Below, piece after piece: positions 1 to 9,110 of a stretch of 64,000 nucleotides of DNA (position 1 is its first letter; each line of letters starts with the position of its first letter). A program made the translations under genes and the position numbers. The notes below the pieces were generated by a model. The model was not told where the DNA came from and searched no databases. It saw only the letters and a program-made list of their open reading frames with translations. The stretch covers positions 1,116,001 to 1,180,000 of the forward strand of contig NZ_CP104398.1 of NCBI RefSeq assembly GCF_025311495.1. Reading direction: 5' to 3'. This stretch comes from Limosilactobacillus oris (GTDB lineage Bacteria; Bacillota; Bacilli; Lactobacillales; Lactobacillaceae).

Positions 1-15
1 GTCTTTAAAAGCACA

Positions 16-60
16 AATAGGGTTCCAGAGTTCGGCCTTGCCGAACACTGGAACCCTATT
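16..60 (-). terminator. Intrinsic terminator hairpin
   Basis: A near-perfect inverted repeat pairs 16-28 with 48-60, with an inner gttcgg/ccgaac stem. On the minus strand it is followed by a T-rich run. It lies just beyond the 3' end of the broken surface-protein gene and probably ends that transcript. Confidence 0.7.
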
Positions 61-135
61 GTGTACTGCCTTGTTTTTATTAAAGCGAAAGGCCTTCTGT
101 CGCAACCGCCTTTGCATTCTAAACTTGCTTAGTTA

Positions 136-2674
136 TTAATCTTGTCGTTTGCGATTTACCGCGCCCAGGCCAATTGCCGTTAAGAAAGCAGTCAAGCCAA
201 GGACCAGCAGTCCCCGGCTATTCGCCCGCCCTGTTTGCGGTAGGCGCTTGCCGTGTGCATTCTGGCCGTCAGCGGCGGGCGGTTGAGTAGCAGCAGGGCT
301 AACCGCCGCACTGGCAGAAGTAGTTGTTTCCGCTCCACTTCCCGGCGTGTTTCCTGGAGTGGCGGGGGTAACCTTCCCAGCGTCATTAGGATCAATCGTC
401 TCTGGAATTTGTGGTTGGGTGTAGACCAGGTAAACATGTTCGACCGTCCCGTCTGGAAGATCATTGTCAACCACTTCTACTGGTGCAAATTTAGTTGCCA
501 GTTGCTGACCGTCAACCGTGTTCCTTGCGGCCCGTTCAATTTGCCAGTGCCCCGCAAGTGCTCCCGTTGGCACGTTGATATAGTCTTGCCGTACCTGCTG
601 GTAACTAGCCTGGTTACCGGTAACCGTTGCCCCGTCACCAACGGCGGGAGCAAGAACCGTCCAGGTCTTTCGTGGTGTCGTCTGGTTAGCTGAATCAACA
701 ATATAAATTGGGTTGCCAGCGTCATTTTTAACAACGTTACCGTCCTTATCTACCAGTTGCTTAGCATTGACCAAGTTGCCGTCCGGGTCCATGAAATAAG
801 ACGTCGTGTAGTTAATCAGTTGTGTTTGACTAGCCTGCAACTGGTCGTGGGCTGGGTTATCAGCCACGAAGTGATCCGCTTAACCGTCTTTTGCTCCGTC
901 TGTGGGGTGGCTTTCTTTGCCAGGTGAATCGTGTAGACATACTTAGCGTAGTCCTCAATTCCCTCACTGTGGCTTTGGTTGGCAGCATTATTAGTACTGA
1001 TCTGACCAAAGTCATCGGAAACTACCACGTAGCCCTGGTCCTGGTAACCGGCAACCGCGGCATAAATTGTCCGCCGTGTTTGTTCCGCCGCATCCCGGGT
1101 ATGCTGATAACCATCCCCAGCTTCGGGAACTGATAAGTAGTTATCACGGTCACCACCGTACACGTTTAGGACCTTGTTATTCGTATCATCGATAATTGAG
1201 ACCTTGTAAGTTGGCCCGTATGGATCGTAAACGGTAATCTCTGAAAGGGTGCTTAAATCCGCATTCGGGTCAATCGTGACTGCCGGAGAGTAACCGCCCT
1301 GCGGGTGTCCATAGTGTTCCTGGTAAACGTACTTCGGGAAGGTGTTCGTGGTTACCGCCTGCCAAGGACTATAAGTGGTGTTGCCGGCACTATCGGTGGC
1401 CTTTTCCCGAGTAAATTCAAGTGACTAGGAACCCCCGTAGTGCTGGATCTCCGGGTGGTCGAGGTTGTCACCAGAATCGTCAGTGAAACCATAGTAGAAG
1501 GTCCGGGTAACCGTCATCCTGGTACCGTCTGCGGAAATTTCCACTATTGCGGCCTCATGATGGGCGGCTTTAGGAACCACATCGCCAATCTTGAGCTTGC
1601 TCTCGTCGTACTTATAGGTCACCGTTTGCAGATCCCGCCAGTCGTCAGCGGACTTCTGCCAGGAATCGATGCCAAAGTTCATTTGGTAGTGGCCCCCAAC
1701 CGCTGCTTCATCCGCAATCCAATCCGTAACGGTTGGCGAAGCAACTTGGTCATAGTCGATTGTAATCGGGTCGGTCCCGTCGTTTTCAATCGTCGTGCCC
1801 TTGCCAGTTTGGAGGTTTTTGACCGTATAAGTGACGGTCTGCTTCCCCATTGCCTTATCAATTACCACCACCGGTGTCACTTCGTATTGGACCGGTAATC
1901 TGGAATCAGCTTGCCATCATCATCCACCATCTGACTGCCATCATAGGGATAGGCCCGCCGGTAATGGATAGTCCGGGTAATCGTTTTCGTTGGATAGTCA
2001 GCGTGCGTTTCTAACCGGTGCTTGAGGTGGATTTGCACAGTCATCAACGAATCCGTAAATTCTGTCGGCAGGGTATAGCTGCCATTCAAGATGTAGGGAT
2101 CACGACGACCAGTCAGCGCCCGCAACCTCCGGTCAACACTCTGGGTACCGTTATTGTACGCGGTGGTGCTGATTTTCTCACCAACAAAACCGTGGGCGTA
2201 ATGGTGGCCGTTATTTTCACTTGGCAAGTACGGACTGTCGATAATTGCGCCATTATTGTCGTCATCGACAAAGGTCAAGTCCACCGTCGCGGGCTGCTTG
2301 GCCGGTTCGCTAGTGCTAGTCGCCTGCGCGGAACGAGCCACCGTTGGTGAAGCCACTTGATGGGCGCTATTGATCGACGCTCCTGATTGGCCGCTAGTGG
2401 CCTGGGGCGTTTCCGTTACAGTAGACTGCTTGCTATTAAGTGCCACCGCATCCTGGTGGGTAACCGGGGAAGCCGCTACCGTTGCTACAGACTGGTCATT
2501 ACTATCGGCCAGCTCAGCATTACTACTAGCGTGGGCAGTTGTGTTTCCAGCAACAACAATGCTAGTTCCTAATAAAACGGAAGCAACTCCAATGCTAAGT
2601 TTGCGCAAGCCAAACCGCTGCTGCTCTTGCGTGTGGCTACGTTGATACTCCTGCTTATTATATTTAACCAACAT
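136..2674 (-). pseudogene. Broken YSIRK/LPQTG mucus-binding-like surface protein
   Basis: Reading from 2674 downward, the product starts with a YSIRK-type signal peptide (FGLRKLSIGVASVLLG, then an AHA-like cleavage region). A Ser/Thr/Ala-rich stretch and several repeats resembling Mub B2-like domains follow (for example TKTITRTIHY, RMTVTRTFYYG, QKTVKR). It ends with a Pro/Thr-rich wall linker, LPQTG, a hydrophobic segment and an RKRQD tail, so it was a sortase-anchored adhesin-type protein of about 840 residues. The frame is broken three times: a one-base loss near 1895, an in-frame TAG at 1425-1427 with the same frame continuing behind it, and another one-base loss near 885, where restoring a base gives the expected KRIxFVADN junction. 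The start has a strong GGGAGGAAAT site. Pieces: 1877-2674, 1425-1880, about 868-1424, 136-867. Binding to mucus is inferred from the family only. True decay cannot be told from assembly error without reads. Confidence 0.8.
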
Positions 2675-2805
2675 ATTTCCTCCCTTGAGTTAAGTACAAT
2701 TAAAATATAATAAAAGCATTTTATACACTGCTTGGTAAGAGTTGAAAATAACTTTAGCTCATCCTAGAGTAGTTTATTTAGGGCCTTTCAAAGGAGTGGT
2801 TAACG

Positions 2806-3249
2806 ATGACCTTCTATGCAGAAAGCTATTTTGAATAGCAACAGCAACTGGAGAGCATGATTAACTACGCAATCATGTTCTTCTCCTCATCCTGATCGTC
2901 TTTAATGTCAGTCGCTACCTTCGCCACCGTCTACATTCATGCAACCGGGACCTCGGAATCATCTTTTTTTCTTCTTTTACTAATCTTCACAGGCTTGCAA
3001 ATCACCAACTTGGAGTACGACTACCACCAGCACACCCAGACACTACAAATGCGGCCCTTCATCCAAGCTGTTGCTAAGGATCACGGCCTGCGGGCTTCAC
3101 AAGTCGTTGTTAATTCAACAACGCTCACGGACGGAATCCTGGTTCGCTTCCGGGGTCGCGATTACCGGGTCAATATGAGCCCCAACGGCGATAACTACAC
3201 GCTCACCCGCGCCCACGTTGTCGACCACACCGTCACCATTCGTAAGTAA
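2806..3249 (+). pseudogene. Broken DUF3290 membrane protein
   Basis: An ATG at 2806 with an AAAGGAG site opens MTFYAESYFE, which stops at a TAG (2836-2838). Behind it the family pattern continues: a membrane helix (LLLILIVFNVSRYLRHR) in the +2 frame, then a return to the first frame at a run of seven T (about 2966-2972). The tail is well conserved, with VVVNSTTLTDGILVRF and RDYRVNM, the extracytoplasmic part typical of DUF3290. Thus there is one stop plus two frameshifts that offset each other. In lactobacilli DUF3290 usually sits directly before a DUF421 gene, as here (12 bases apart). Function of the pair is unknown. It was probably a small membrane protein with two N-terminal helices. Confidence 0.7.
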
Positions 3250-3261
3250 AGGAGTGAGCAT

Positions 3262-3896
3262 ATGGACTACGGTCTTATTGCGATTAAGTTCATCCTCGGG
3301 ATGGTCTGCTTAATCTTTCAAACCAACATTCTCGGCAAGGGGAACTGGCCCCGACTTCCGCCGTCGACCAGGTTCAAAACTACGTCCTCGGGGGAATTAT
3401 TGGCGGAATTATCTATAACCGCGACATTACGGTCCTCCAATTCGTAATGGTTCTCCTAATTTGGACCGTAATTGTCTTTATCGTTAAATTTTTCAAAGAA
3501 CACAACCGAATAATTCAAAAGATAATTGATGGTCAGCCCCAGATCCTGATCAAAAACGGCCAAATCCGGGTTGAAGAGTGCATGCGTGCTGGCATAACCG
3601 CTAGTGAGCTCATGTTTCGCCTGCGCACCCAGGGGGTCTACGAGCTCAGCAAGGTCAAAAGCGGAATTCTGGAACAAAACGGCCAGCTGGTTGTAATTGA
3701 AAATAATGAGCAAGATGTGCGGTTCCCCCTCATTAACGATGGACAAATCAACCATGACGTCCTCGAATTAATTCACCGTAACAATGACTGGCTGCTAGAG
3801 CAAATTCACCGGGCCGGCTACCAGGAAGTCAAGGACATCTATCTCGGTGAATACGTCCATGGTCAATCACACCTAACCCCTTACCCCAGTGATTAA
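3262..3896 (+). pseudogene. Broken DUF421 (YetF-like) membrane protein
   Basis: ATG at 3262 follows AAAGGAGTGAG. The first part (MDYGLIAIKFILGMVCLI) is the usual first helix of DUF421 proteins. Around 3343 one base is missing. In the next frame the expected sequence continues as VDQVQNYVLGGIIGGIIYN and runs into the ORF at 3447-3896, which carries further membrane segments and the soluble C-terminal domain (ILIKNGQIRVEECM, SGILEQNGQLVVIEN). Repaired, the product would be about 211 residues, somewhat short for YetF-like proteins but otherwise complete. Together with the upstream DUF3290 remnant it forms the standard two-gene unit, with both members inactivated. Function is unknown. Confidence 0.75.
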
Positions 3897-3903
3897 CGAG
3901 CAA

Positions 3904-3940
3904 CGAGGCTAGGAGAAAACAGCTTTTTCTCCTAGCCTCG
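3904..3940. terminator. Terminator-like hairpin of the GAGGCTAGGA repeat type
   Basis: A 15-base perfect inverted repeat (3904-3918 with 3926-3940) lies between converging genes. It lacks a clear T-run after the stem but has T's in its loop. Related GAGGCTGGGA/TCCCAGCCTC stems recur elsewhere in the window. Confidence 0.6.
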
Positions 3941-4013
3941 TACCAGTTAACTATTACAAAGATAACATCCTTCGTGCCAACTACTCCACCTAGTACATAG
4001 CTCTCAGCACTTC

Positions 4014-5090
4014 CTATTTCTTAAACAGTGCCGCCATCTTGGCAGCTACCGCCGGGTCTAAATTATCGGCCAGGGTGCTCTCCTCTTGCTTGTGCTCCTC
4101 CTGCTGGTTCTTAATCGTCTGGGCCAAGTCATCAGCGACTGCCTGTTCCCCGACCTTGACCGGGTTAACGTTTAGCCGTCCCCCGGCAGCATCAGCGTGA
4201 CCACCACCGCCAAAGTATTTTTCGGCAAATTTAGCCACGTCCAGCTTGCCGTTACTCCGGAGGGAAACGCTGACCGGACTGATCACCAGAGCAGCCTCCA
4301 CATCCGGATGCTGTTCCAAAAGCGCGTGGGCAATCTCCGACTTGTAATCACTCGCGTAGACAATGCCAAATTGGTGCCCGTCTAATTCGGTTTTCAGGAC
4401 ATCCTTGAGGTGACTCTTGAGGTACTTCGCCCGCCGCTCATTCAGGGTCCGGATCAGCAGCTGATTAGCTGCATGGTACTTTTCCCAGCCGGTTGAGAAA
4501 ACATCCGCCACAAAGGAAGCCGAATCTTGCAAGGGGTAGAACCAGAAGAGCTGGTCCAGCTCATCGGCCGCAGTCCGTTTCTCGTCAGCCATCTCCGGGT
4601 CGTTTTGCCAGTCCCAGGTATCGTAAGCCCGGATCAATTCCACCAGGTAGGCTAGTTCCTGCCGCTGTTCTGTTGGCAGGTCAGCAAAGTGGGGCTGCTG
4701 GGTCAGCCAGTCCCAGGCCAGGCTGGCCGCACTTGGGTTCACCTGCGGATCGGCTGGCACCACGCTATTGGCGGCATACTTTTGCCGCAAGCCGGCCTCG
4801 CTCTCGTGGTGGTCAAACACCAGCCAGTGGTTGGCAAAATTGGCATTCAGCTGTTGGAAGGTGTAGTCGCTATCCGGGGTCATATCCATGATGTAGACGT
4901 CCGTAAAGCGGCCGGCCTCTGGACTCCGCATCCAGCGGGCAAATTCGTCGTCGATTCGGCCCGCACCACAGTTGGTCATGTCAAACTCGACATCCCCAAA
5001 CATCGTCGGCTGAACTGTCTGGAGGAGTATTGGCGCGCCAAAGCCATCCAAATCATTATGTGAGAAAAGTTTAATTAACCGTTTGGCCAT
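4014..5090 (-). CDS. DHH/DHHA1 family phosphoesterase (NrnB/YorK-like)
   Basis: The 358-residue product has HNDLDG (residues 11-16), DHH (93-95) and a C-terminal GGGGHADAAGG glycine-rich DHHA1 motif (about 294-304). These are the metal-binding and substrate-binding signatures of phosphoesterases acting on short oligonucleotides, cyclic dinucleotides or phosphonucleotides. Spacing of the motifs resembles the NrnB-type oligoribonuclease group, so nano-RNA turnover in the cytoplasm is the best guess; the exact substrate is not readable. The open frame extends upstream to 5237, but the AAGGTGG site lies 8 bases before the ATG at 5090, and a TATAAT (5125-5130, minus) precedes it, so the start at 5090 is preferred. 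It is divergent from the DUF2325 gene. Confidence 0.85.
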   Translation of the reverse strand: MAKRLIKLFSHNDLDGFGAPILLQTVQPTMFGDVEFDMTNCGAGRIDDEFARWMRSPEAGRFTDVYIMDMTPDSDYTFQQLNANFANHWLVFDHHESEAGLRQKYAANSVVPADPQVNPSAASLAWDWLTQQPHFADLPTEQRQELAYLVELIRAYDTWDWQNDPEMADEKRTAADELDQLFWFYPLQDSASFVADVFSTGWEKYHAANQLLIRTLNERRAKYLKSHLKDVLKTELDGHQFGIVYASDYKSEIAHALLEQHPDVEAALVISPVSVSLRSNGKLDVAKFAEKYFGGGGHADAAGGRLNVNPVKVGEQAVADDLAQTIKNQQEEHKQEESTLADNLDPAVAAKMAALFKK

Positions 5091-5171
5091 GTTCATATCC
5101 ACCTTATTAAATTTATTTAAGCTCATTATACAATTTTTTGTCCCGCACCGCTGAACCGGCCAGCGGATTAA

Positions 5172-5200
5172 CTGACAGGTCCGGCACAAATTGGTATGAT
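5172..5200 (+). promoter_or_regulatory. Promoter of the DUF2325 gene
   Basis: CTGACA (5172-5177), a 17-base spacer and TATGAT (5195-5200) stand 35 bases before the ATG at 5236. Confidence 0.55.
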
Positions 5201-5235
5201 TGAGGTAATCAGCTTTTTGAAAGGACCATGTCATC

Positions 5236-6486
5236 ATGAAAATATATGATTACCGGCAGGAACTGATTGACCTGCTGAATAACACCAGTGCGGATCCGGC
5301 TAGTCTGACACAGACCCTCCGCAGCCTGACCACCATTATCCACGTCCTCAACCACTATGCAGAGGCTCCCGTGTCCCCGGCCGTTAGCGGCCAGCCGCGC
5401 CAGCCCAAGCCCCGGTTCCACCAGCACCAGGTTCACCCGGCCAACCAGCCACTGCCTGAAAACAGCAAGCGCCAGCTGAAATCACTGCTGACCGGCCCCG
5501 CGACCGACACCCAGGAAGAAAATCAGCGGCCGGCCGTCAGCCAAGCCCAAACGGCAGCTGCTCCCCAGGAAATCACGCCTGAGGAACGCCTGGCCGCCGA
5601 CAACCGCTACATCGTTCACCGAAAGCTAAGCGGCGCGGAAATCAACCACCACTACTACTCGGAAACGCTACTCCACCGACTGCCCTTTGCGGTTAACGAC
5701 GGTAATATCGTTGAAGTCGACCCCCAGCAACGTGTTCGGGGATTGCCCACCATCCGCCGTGTAACCGGCGACCAGCTGCCTGACTACCAGCCAGAAAAAG
5801 TAACGGTGATTGAATACGCGGAACTCAAGCCGGTTCCTGGTTCGGATGTTCTTCAAATCAGCAGCACCCTAAAGAAGAACTCACTCCTCGACCAGGCGCC
5901 GGAAAACACGATTGTCGTGGACCCCTTCAAGTATCCTGGACGGAACCTCAAGGCGGGAATGGTTATCGACTACGCCTACTACGACCGTGGCAACGGCTTA
6001 AGGGATGCCGCTGATGGTGCGATTCGCTGGATCCACAAAAAAAGCGACTACGACACTACTAAGCAACCGGTCAAGCCCAAGCAGGTCAAGAAGGTCGCCC
6101 ACCCACGGCATGATTATGAAAAGAAACTTGATTACGACCTAAAGCAGCGGACCGTCCTCGTAATTACCGGGGTCCGGGATAAGGTGCAGGGTCTCAAGCC
6201 GGTCATCACCAAGCACCACGGGGTCTTTCACGGTCTCGACGCCTCTGCAGAAGAAAAAGTTTCCTCCTCCACTCTCAAGCGGGAGATTCGCAATACTGAT
6301 ATCGTCGTGGTCTGCATTGATGCAATCCACCACCGGATTAGCCAGCTGGCTAACCACCACGCTAAACGTTATGAGAAGCCCCTGGCCATTGCAAACGTCA
6401 CTTCGAACACGGGGGTTGAACGGGCAATTGGCCGGGCATTAAATGGCGACCCTGCCTATGCAGCTGCGAGTGAAAAAATGGATTAA
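5236..6486 (+). CDS. DUF2325 domain protein
   Basis: Product of 416 residues without membrane segments. The first 120 residues contain a short helical region and a Pro/Gln-rich linker. The middle has SGAEINHHYYSE-like sequence and a long basic stretch (about 275-300). The C-terminus (about 310-400) matches DUF2325, with VLVITGVRD, a GLDAS segment and DIVVVCIDAIHHR. This domain has a Rossmann-like pattern and is thought to bind small ligands or nucleic acids, but no role is established. The start has GAAAGGACC upstream and is close to the predicted promoter. It is monocistronic, with the T-box of brnQ following directly. Confidence 0.8.
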   Translation: MKIYDYRQELIDLLNNTSADPASLTQTLRSLTTIIHVLNHYAEAPVSPAVSGQPRQPKPRFHQHQVHPANQPLPENSKRQLKSLLTGPATDTQEENQRPAVSQAQTAAAPQEITPEERLAADNRYIVHRKLSGAEINHHYYSETLLHRLPFAVNDGNIVEVDPQQRVRGLPTIRRVTGDQLPDYQPEKVTVIEYAELKPVPGSDVLQISSTLKKNSLLDQAPENTIVVDPFKYPGRNLKAGMVIDYAYYDRGNGLRDAADGAIRWIHKKSDYDTTKQPVKPKQVKKVAHPRHDYEKKLDYDLKQRTVLVITGVRDKVQGLKPVITKHHGVFHGLDASAEEKVSSSTLKREIRNTDIVVVCIDAIHHRISQLANHHAKRYEKPLAIANVTSNTGVERAIGRALNGDPAYAAASEKMD

Positions 6487-6499
6487 TTTAAAATTCCTA

Positions 6500-6530
6500 T
6501 TGACAATCATTAGATTATGGTTAAGATAAT
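6500..6530 (+). promoter_or_regulatory. Promoter of the brnQ T-box transcript
   Basis: TTGACA at 6500-6505 is followed after 16-19 bases by TAAGAT/GATAAT (6522-6530), about 30 bases before the start of the T-box leader. Confidence 0.6.
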
Positions 6531-6557
6531 AAGCAACATTTTAATTATCTGATCGCA

Positions 6558-6815
6558 ATGAGAAAGAAGAGTAGGTTGTCTGTTACCGGCAGCGAGTCCC
6601 GTGAGGTGTGAGGGGATCGGTTAACATTCGACTGAAAATCACTTTCGAGTCCTAATCTTAAAATCCAGTAAGATTAGGTGGGTACACCCATTATCGTGTC
6701 AGCGTATCGCTTATTAGCCGTACGTGAAGAGGCCTGAGAACGGCCTGAATAAAGGGTGGTACCACGCCACGGCGTCCCTTAACCAATGTAAGTTGGTTAA
6801 GGGACTTTTTTATTG
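6558..6815 (+). promoter_or_regulatory. T-box riboswitch, probably isoleucine-specific
   Basis: The leader contains the AGTA-type 5' element, an AG-bulge/GTGAG apical region, a GAA-A-ATC-A segment where ATC (6638-6640) is the likely specifier codon, and the invariant T-box AGGGTGGTACCACG (6753-6766). An intrinsic terminator follows (stem 6775-6786 with 6794-6806, then six T). Uncharged tRNA binding would switch terminator to antiterminator. An Ile specifier fits the downstream branched-chain amino acid carrier. This region fills the 370 bases between the two genes. Confidence 0.93.
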
Positions 6816-6858
6816 GATCAGAATGATTGCCATTATTTTATCCTAGGAGGGATTTACC

Positions 6859-8238
6859 ATGCGTGATTTAACATCACCTCGTTTATCATTCAAGCAATAT
6901 TTGATTGTTGCCTCACTATTGTTCGGGCTCTTCTTCGGTGCCGGAAACTTGATTTTCCCCCTGCACCTCGGTCAGCTGGCCGGGGCCAACTGGGGTCCGG
7001 CCGCCCTGGGCTTCTTAGTAACCGGGGTCTTGCTGCCGCTACTATCGGTCCTCGCCGTCGCCATTACCCAGGCCGAAGGGGTCTATGACATCGGCCTGCC
7101 GCTCGGGCCGGCCTTTGCCCTCGTCTTCATGGTATTGATTCACGCCACGATTGGCCCCCTCTTTGGGACCCCGCGGACCGCAACCGTCTCCTTTACCGTG
7201 GGGGTCGCCCCGTTCCTGCCAAAGGTTGCTCAGGGCTGGGCACTGCTCCTCTTCTCAGCGCTTTTCTTCTTAGCCGCCTTTCTCTTCTCCTACAAGGAAA
7301 ACCAGATCCTGGCTAACGTCGGCAAGGTCCTGAACCCCGTCTTTTTAGCGCTCCTCTTCCTTGTCTTTGTCGTGGCCTTTGCCAATCCGCTGGGGAACCC
7401 CGCTAGCGCACCGGTTACCAGTGCCTACGTCCACAATGCTGTCACTAACGGTTTCTTGGAGGGTTATAACACGATGGACGCCCTCGCCGGCCTCGCCTTT
7501 GGGGTCACCGTCGTTACCGCCGTTCGTTCGATGGGCCAGCGCCGGGCCAAGGATGTTTCCAGGGTAGTAGCTAAGTCAGGGGTCCTTGCGGTAAGCGGCA
7601 TCGGGCTGATCTACCTGCTCTTAATCCTGATGGGTGCCATGTCCCTGGGACGGTTCAAAGTTTCCGCCGATGGTGGGGTCGCTTTTAACCAGTTGGTCAA
7701 CGCCTATGCCGGTGCCTTTGGTCAGGTTATTCTTGCCTTTCTCCTGACCGTAACCTGTTTAACCACCGCGGTCGGTCTGGTGGCCGCCTTTGCCCAGGAC
7801 TTCCATAAGCACTTCCCTAAGGTCAGCTACCACGCTTGGCTGGCCCTCAGCTGCCTCGCTTCATTTCTAACAGCAAACTTCGGCCTGGATCAAATCATCG
7901 CCTGGTCAACGCCAATGCTAATGTTCCTCTACCCGCTCTCGATGGTTCTAATCCTGCTATCGGTCAGCTCGCCACTCTTCCACCGGGATGGGGTTGTCTA
8001 CTTCTTCGTCGTACTGTTCACCGTTGTTCCAGCACTTGGCGATATGGTAGTTGCCTTTCCAGCAGTCGTCAGTGCCAGTCACTTTGGACAGGTGGTTGCC
8101 GGCTGGCGCAGCGCCCTGCCACTTGCTAGCATGGGTCTTTCCTGGCTCGTACCAGCGCTGGCAGGTCTGGCCGTTGGGCTTGTCTGCCACCACTTCCGCC
8201 GGCAACATGCAACCGACGAAGGTACTGAGTTAAATTAA
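6859..8238 (+). CDS. brnQ: Branched-chain amino acid carrier BrnQ (LIVCS family)
   Basis: A 459-residue, highly hydrophobic protein with about 12 membrane segments. N-terminal YLIVASLLFGLFFGAGNLIFP is the LIVCS signature, and GTPRTATVSFTVGV and GYNTMDALAGLAFG also match the family. It imports Leu, Ile or Val with Na+ or H+. The ATG at 6859 follows AGGAGGG at proper distance. The T-box in front with an ATC specifier implies induction when isoleucyl-tRNA charging falls. A clear paralog begins at the right edge of the window (62904-64000), without a visible leader because its 5' end lies outside. Function is firm at family level; which of the three amino acids is preferred is inferred from the T-box. 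Confidence 0.93.
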   Translation: MRDLTSPRLSFKQYLIVASLLFGLFFGAGNLIFPLHLGQLAGANWGPAALGFLVTGVLLPLLSVLAVAITQAEGVYDIGLPLGPAFALVFMVLIHATIGPLFGTPRTATVSFTVGVAPFLPKVAQGWALLLFSALFFLAAFLFSYKENQILANVGKVLNPVFLALLFLVFVVAFANPLGNPASAPVTSAYVHNAVTNGFLEGYNTMDALAGLAFGVTVVTAVRSMGQRRAKDVSRVVAKSGVLAVSGIGLIYLLLILMGAMSLGRFKVSADGGVAFNQLVNAYAGAFGQVILAFLLTVTCLTTAVGLVAAFAQDFHKHFPKVSYHAWLALSCLASFLTANFGLDQIIAWSTPMLMFLYPLSMVLILLSVSSPLFHRDGVVYFFVVLFTVVPALGDMVVAFPAVVSASHFGQVVAGWRSALPLASMGLSWLVPALAGLAVGLVCHHFRRQHATDEGTELN

Positions 8239-8281
8239 CGCAGCGAAAGAGCGTAGAAGTAACATTACTAAGTTAAAAATC

Positions 8282-8326
8282 AAATGAGGTCTAAAGCTCG
8301 ACTAAGCCGAACTTTAGACCTCTATT
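8282..8326 (+). terminator. Terminator after brnQ
   Basis: A 15-base inverted repeat (8282-8296 with 8312-8326) sits 45 bases after brnQ, with a short T-rich end. Confidence 0.7.
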
Positions 8327-8360
8327 TGTGCTCGCGGGGGTTCCCCACAGGGCTAGCTGC

Positions 8361-8405
8361 GGGTTGAAAGACAAAGTCATAAATGACTTCTGTCTCACCC
8401 TTTTT
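8361..8405 (+). terminator. Second hairpin with T-run
   Basis: Imperfect stem 8361-8380 with 8383-8400, followed on the plus strand by five T. The segment just before it (8336-8365) resembles part of the dispersed intergenic repeat family (gggttcccca, ggctagct). Confidence 0.6.
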
Positions 8406-8999
8406 CTACTTATCATATTGTGCTAGCTTAAATTTCTTAATCGCGTAAATCAGCTTGCTGGCGTAATCCGGATCCGTTGCGTAGCCGCCGGTTTGCAAGG
8501 CCAGTGCTGCCTGTCGGTACGTCTTGGCCGTTTGTACCGCCCTGAAACGCGTGTGATTATCACTCGTCCCGTTGACGATCAGTTGGGTGTGGGCGTTGAT
8601 TGATGCAGCCCAGCTATTATAGGTTTGAAAGTATTGCTTGACCTTCACCGTCTTGCCATTCACGTTTTCTGTCGTGTACATCCGCACCCGGTTTGTCTTG
8701 CCGTTCGCCTTGATACCAAAAAGGTTATTATACTTCGCCGCCAGCTTGCTCCGCCCCCAGTCGGATTCCAACCCAGCCTGGGCAATCGTGATGCTTGCTG
8801 GGATGTGGTACTTTTTCTGTTCCCGCTGGGCTGCCGGGGCCACCTGTTTGATAAATTGCTGGACCGTAATATTGGTCGAGTGGCGCTCACGTTGCGGCTG
8901 CTGGCGAGTATGCAGCTGGTAGAGTCCCACCACCAGCAGTACTAGCAGAATCCCACTGATGAGTGTCGCGATAATTAGGGGCTTGCGCTTAGTTTGCAT
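8406..8999 (-). CDS. Glucosaminidase family cell-wall hydrolase (GH73-like)
   Basis: 197 residues. There is a short cytoplasmic tail (MQTKRKP), one membrane anchor (about 8-27) and an extracellular glucosaminidase domain with IPASITIAQAGLESDWGRS (catalytic Glu in the LESDWG motif), NNLFGIKA and YNSWAASINAHT. GH73 enzymes cut the glycan strands of peptidoglycan. It lacks LysM or SH3 repeats, so it is a minimal form held by its N-terminal anchor and probably acts in wall turnover or daughter-cell separation. The open frame extends to 9071, but a TATAAT-like element overlaps the upstream codons and GGGGAGAGGA lies just before the ATG at 8999, so this start is chosen. Monocistronic. Confidence 0.88.
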   Translation of the reverse strand: MQTKRKPLIIATLISGILLVLLVVGLYQLHTRQQPQRERHSTNITVQQFIKQVAPAAQREQKKYHIPASITIAQAGLESDWGRSKLAAKYNNLFGIKANGKTNRVRMYTTENVNGKTVKVKQYFQTYNSWAASINAHTQLIVNGTSDNHTRFRAVQTAKTYRQAALALQTGGYATDPDYASKLIYAIKKFKLAQYDK

Positions 9000-9110
9000 C
9001 GCCGTCCTCTCCCCTCGTCTGATTCTTTTTCCCATTATAAGAACCAGTGAGCATTGATACGAGCACTCCAACGGAAGTTTTAGGGAATCTTCGCAAAATA
9101 AACACAGAAA

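Noticed and set aside
253-693. Plus-strand open frame opposite the surface-protein gene
   Set aside because: It is a shadow of the repetitive coding sequence on the minus strand, has no ribosome site and no recognisable domain.
1425-2838. Amber codons at 1425-1427 and 2836-2838 as possible recoding (suppression or pyrrolysine)
   Set aside because: Both genes also carry frameshifts, and no suppressor machinery is visible; plain decay is simpler.
2806-2838. Ten-codon ORF with good ribosome site as an independent small gene
   Set aside because: It is in frame with and aligns to the start of the DUF3290 remnant, so it is the truncated beginning of that gene.
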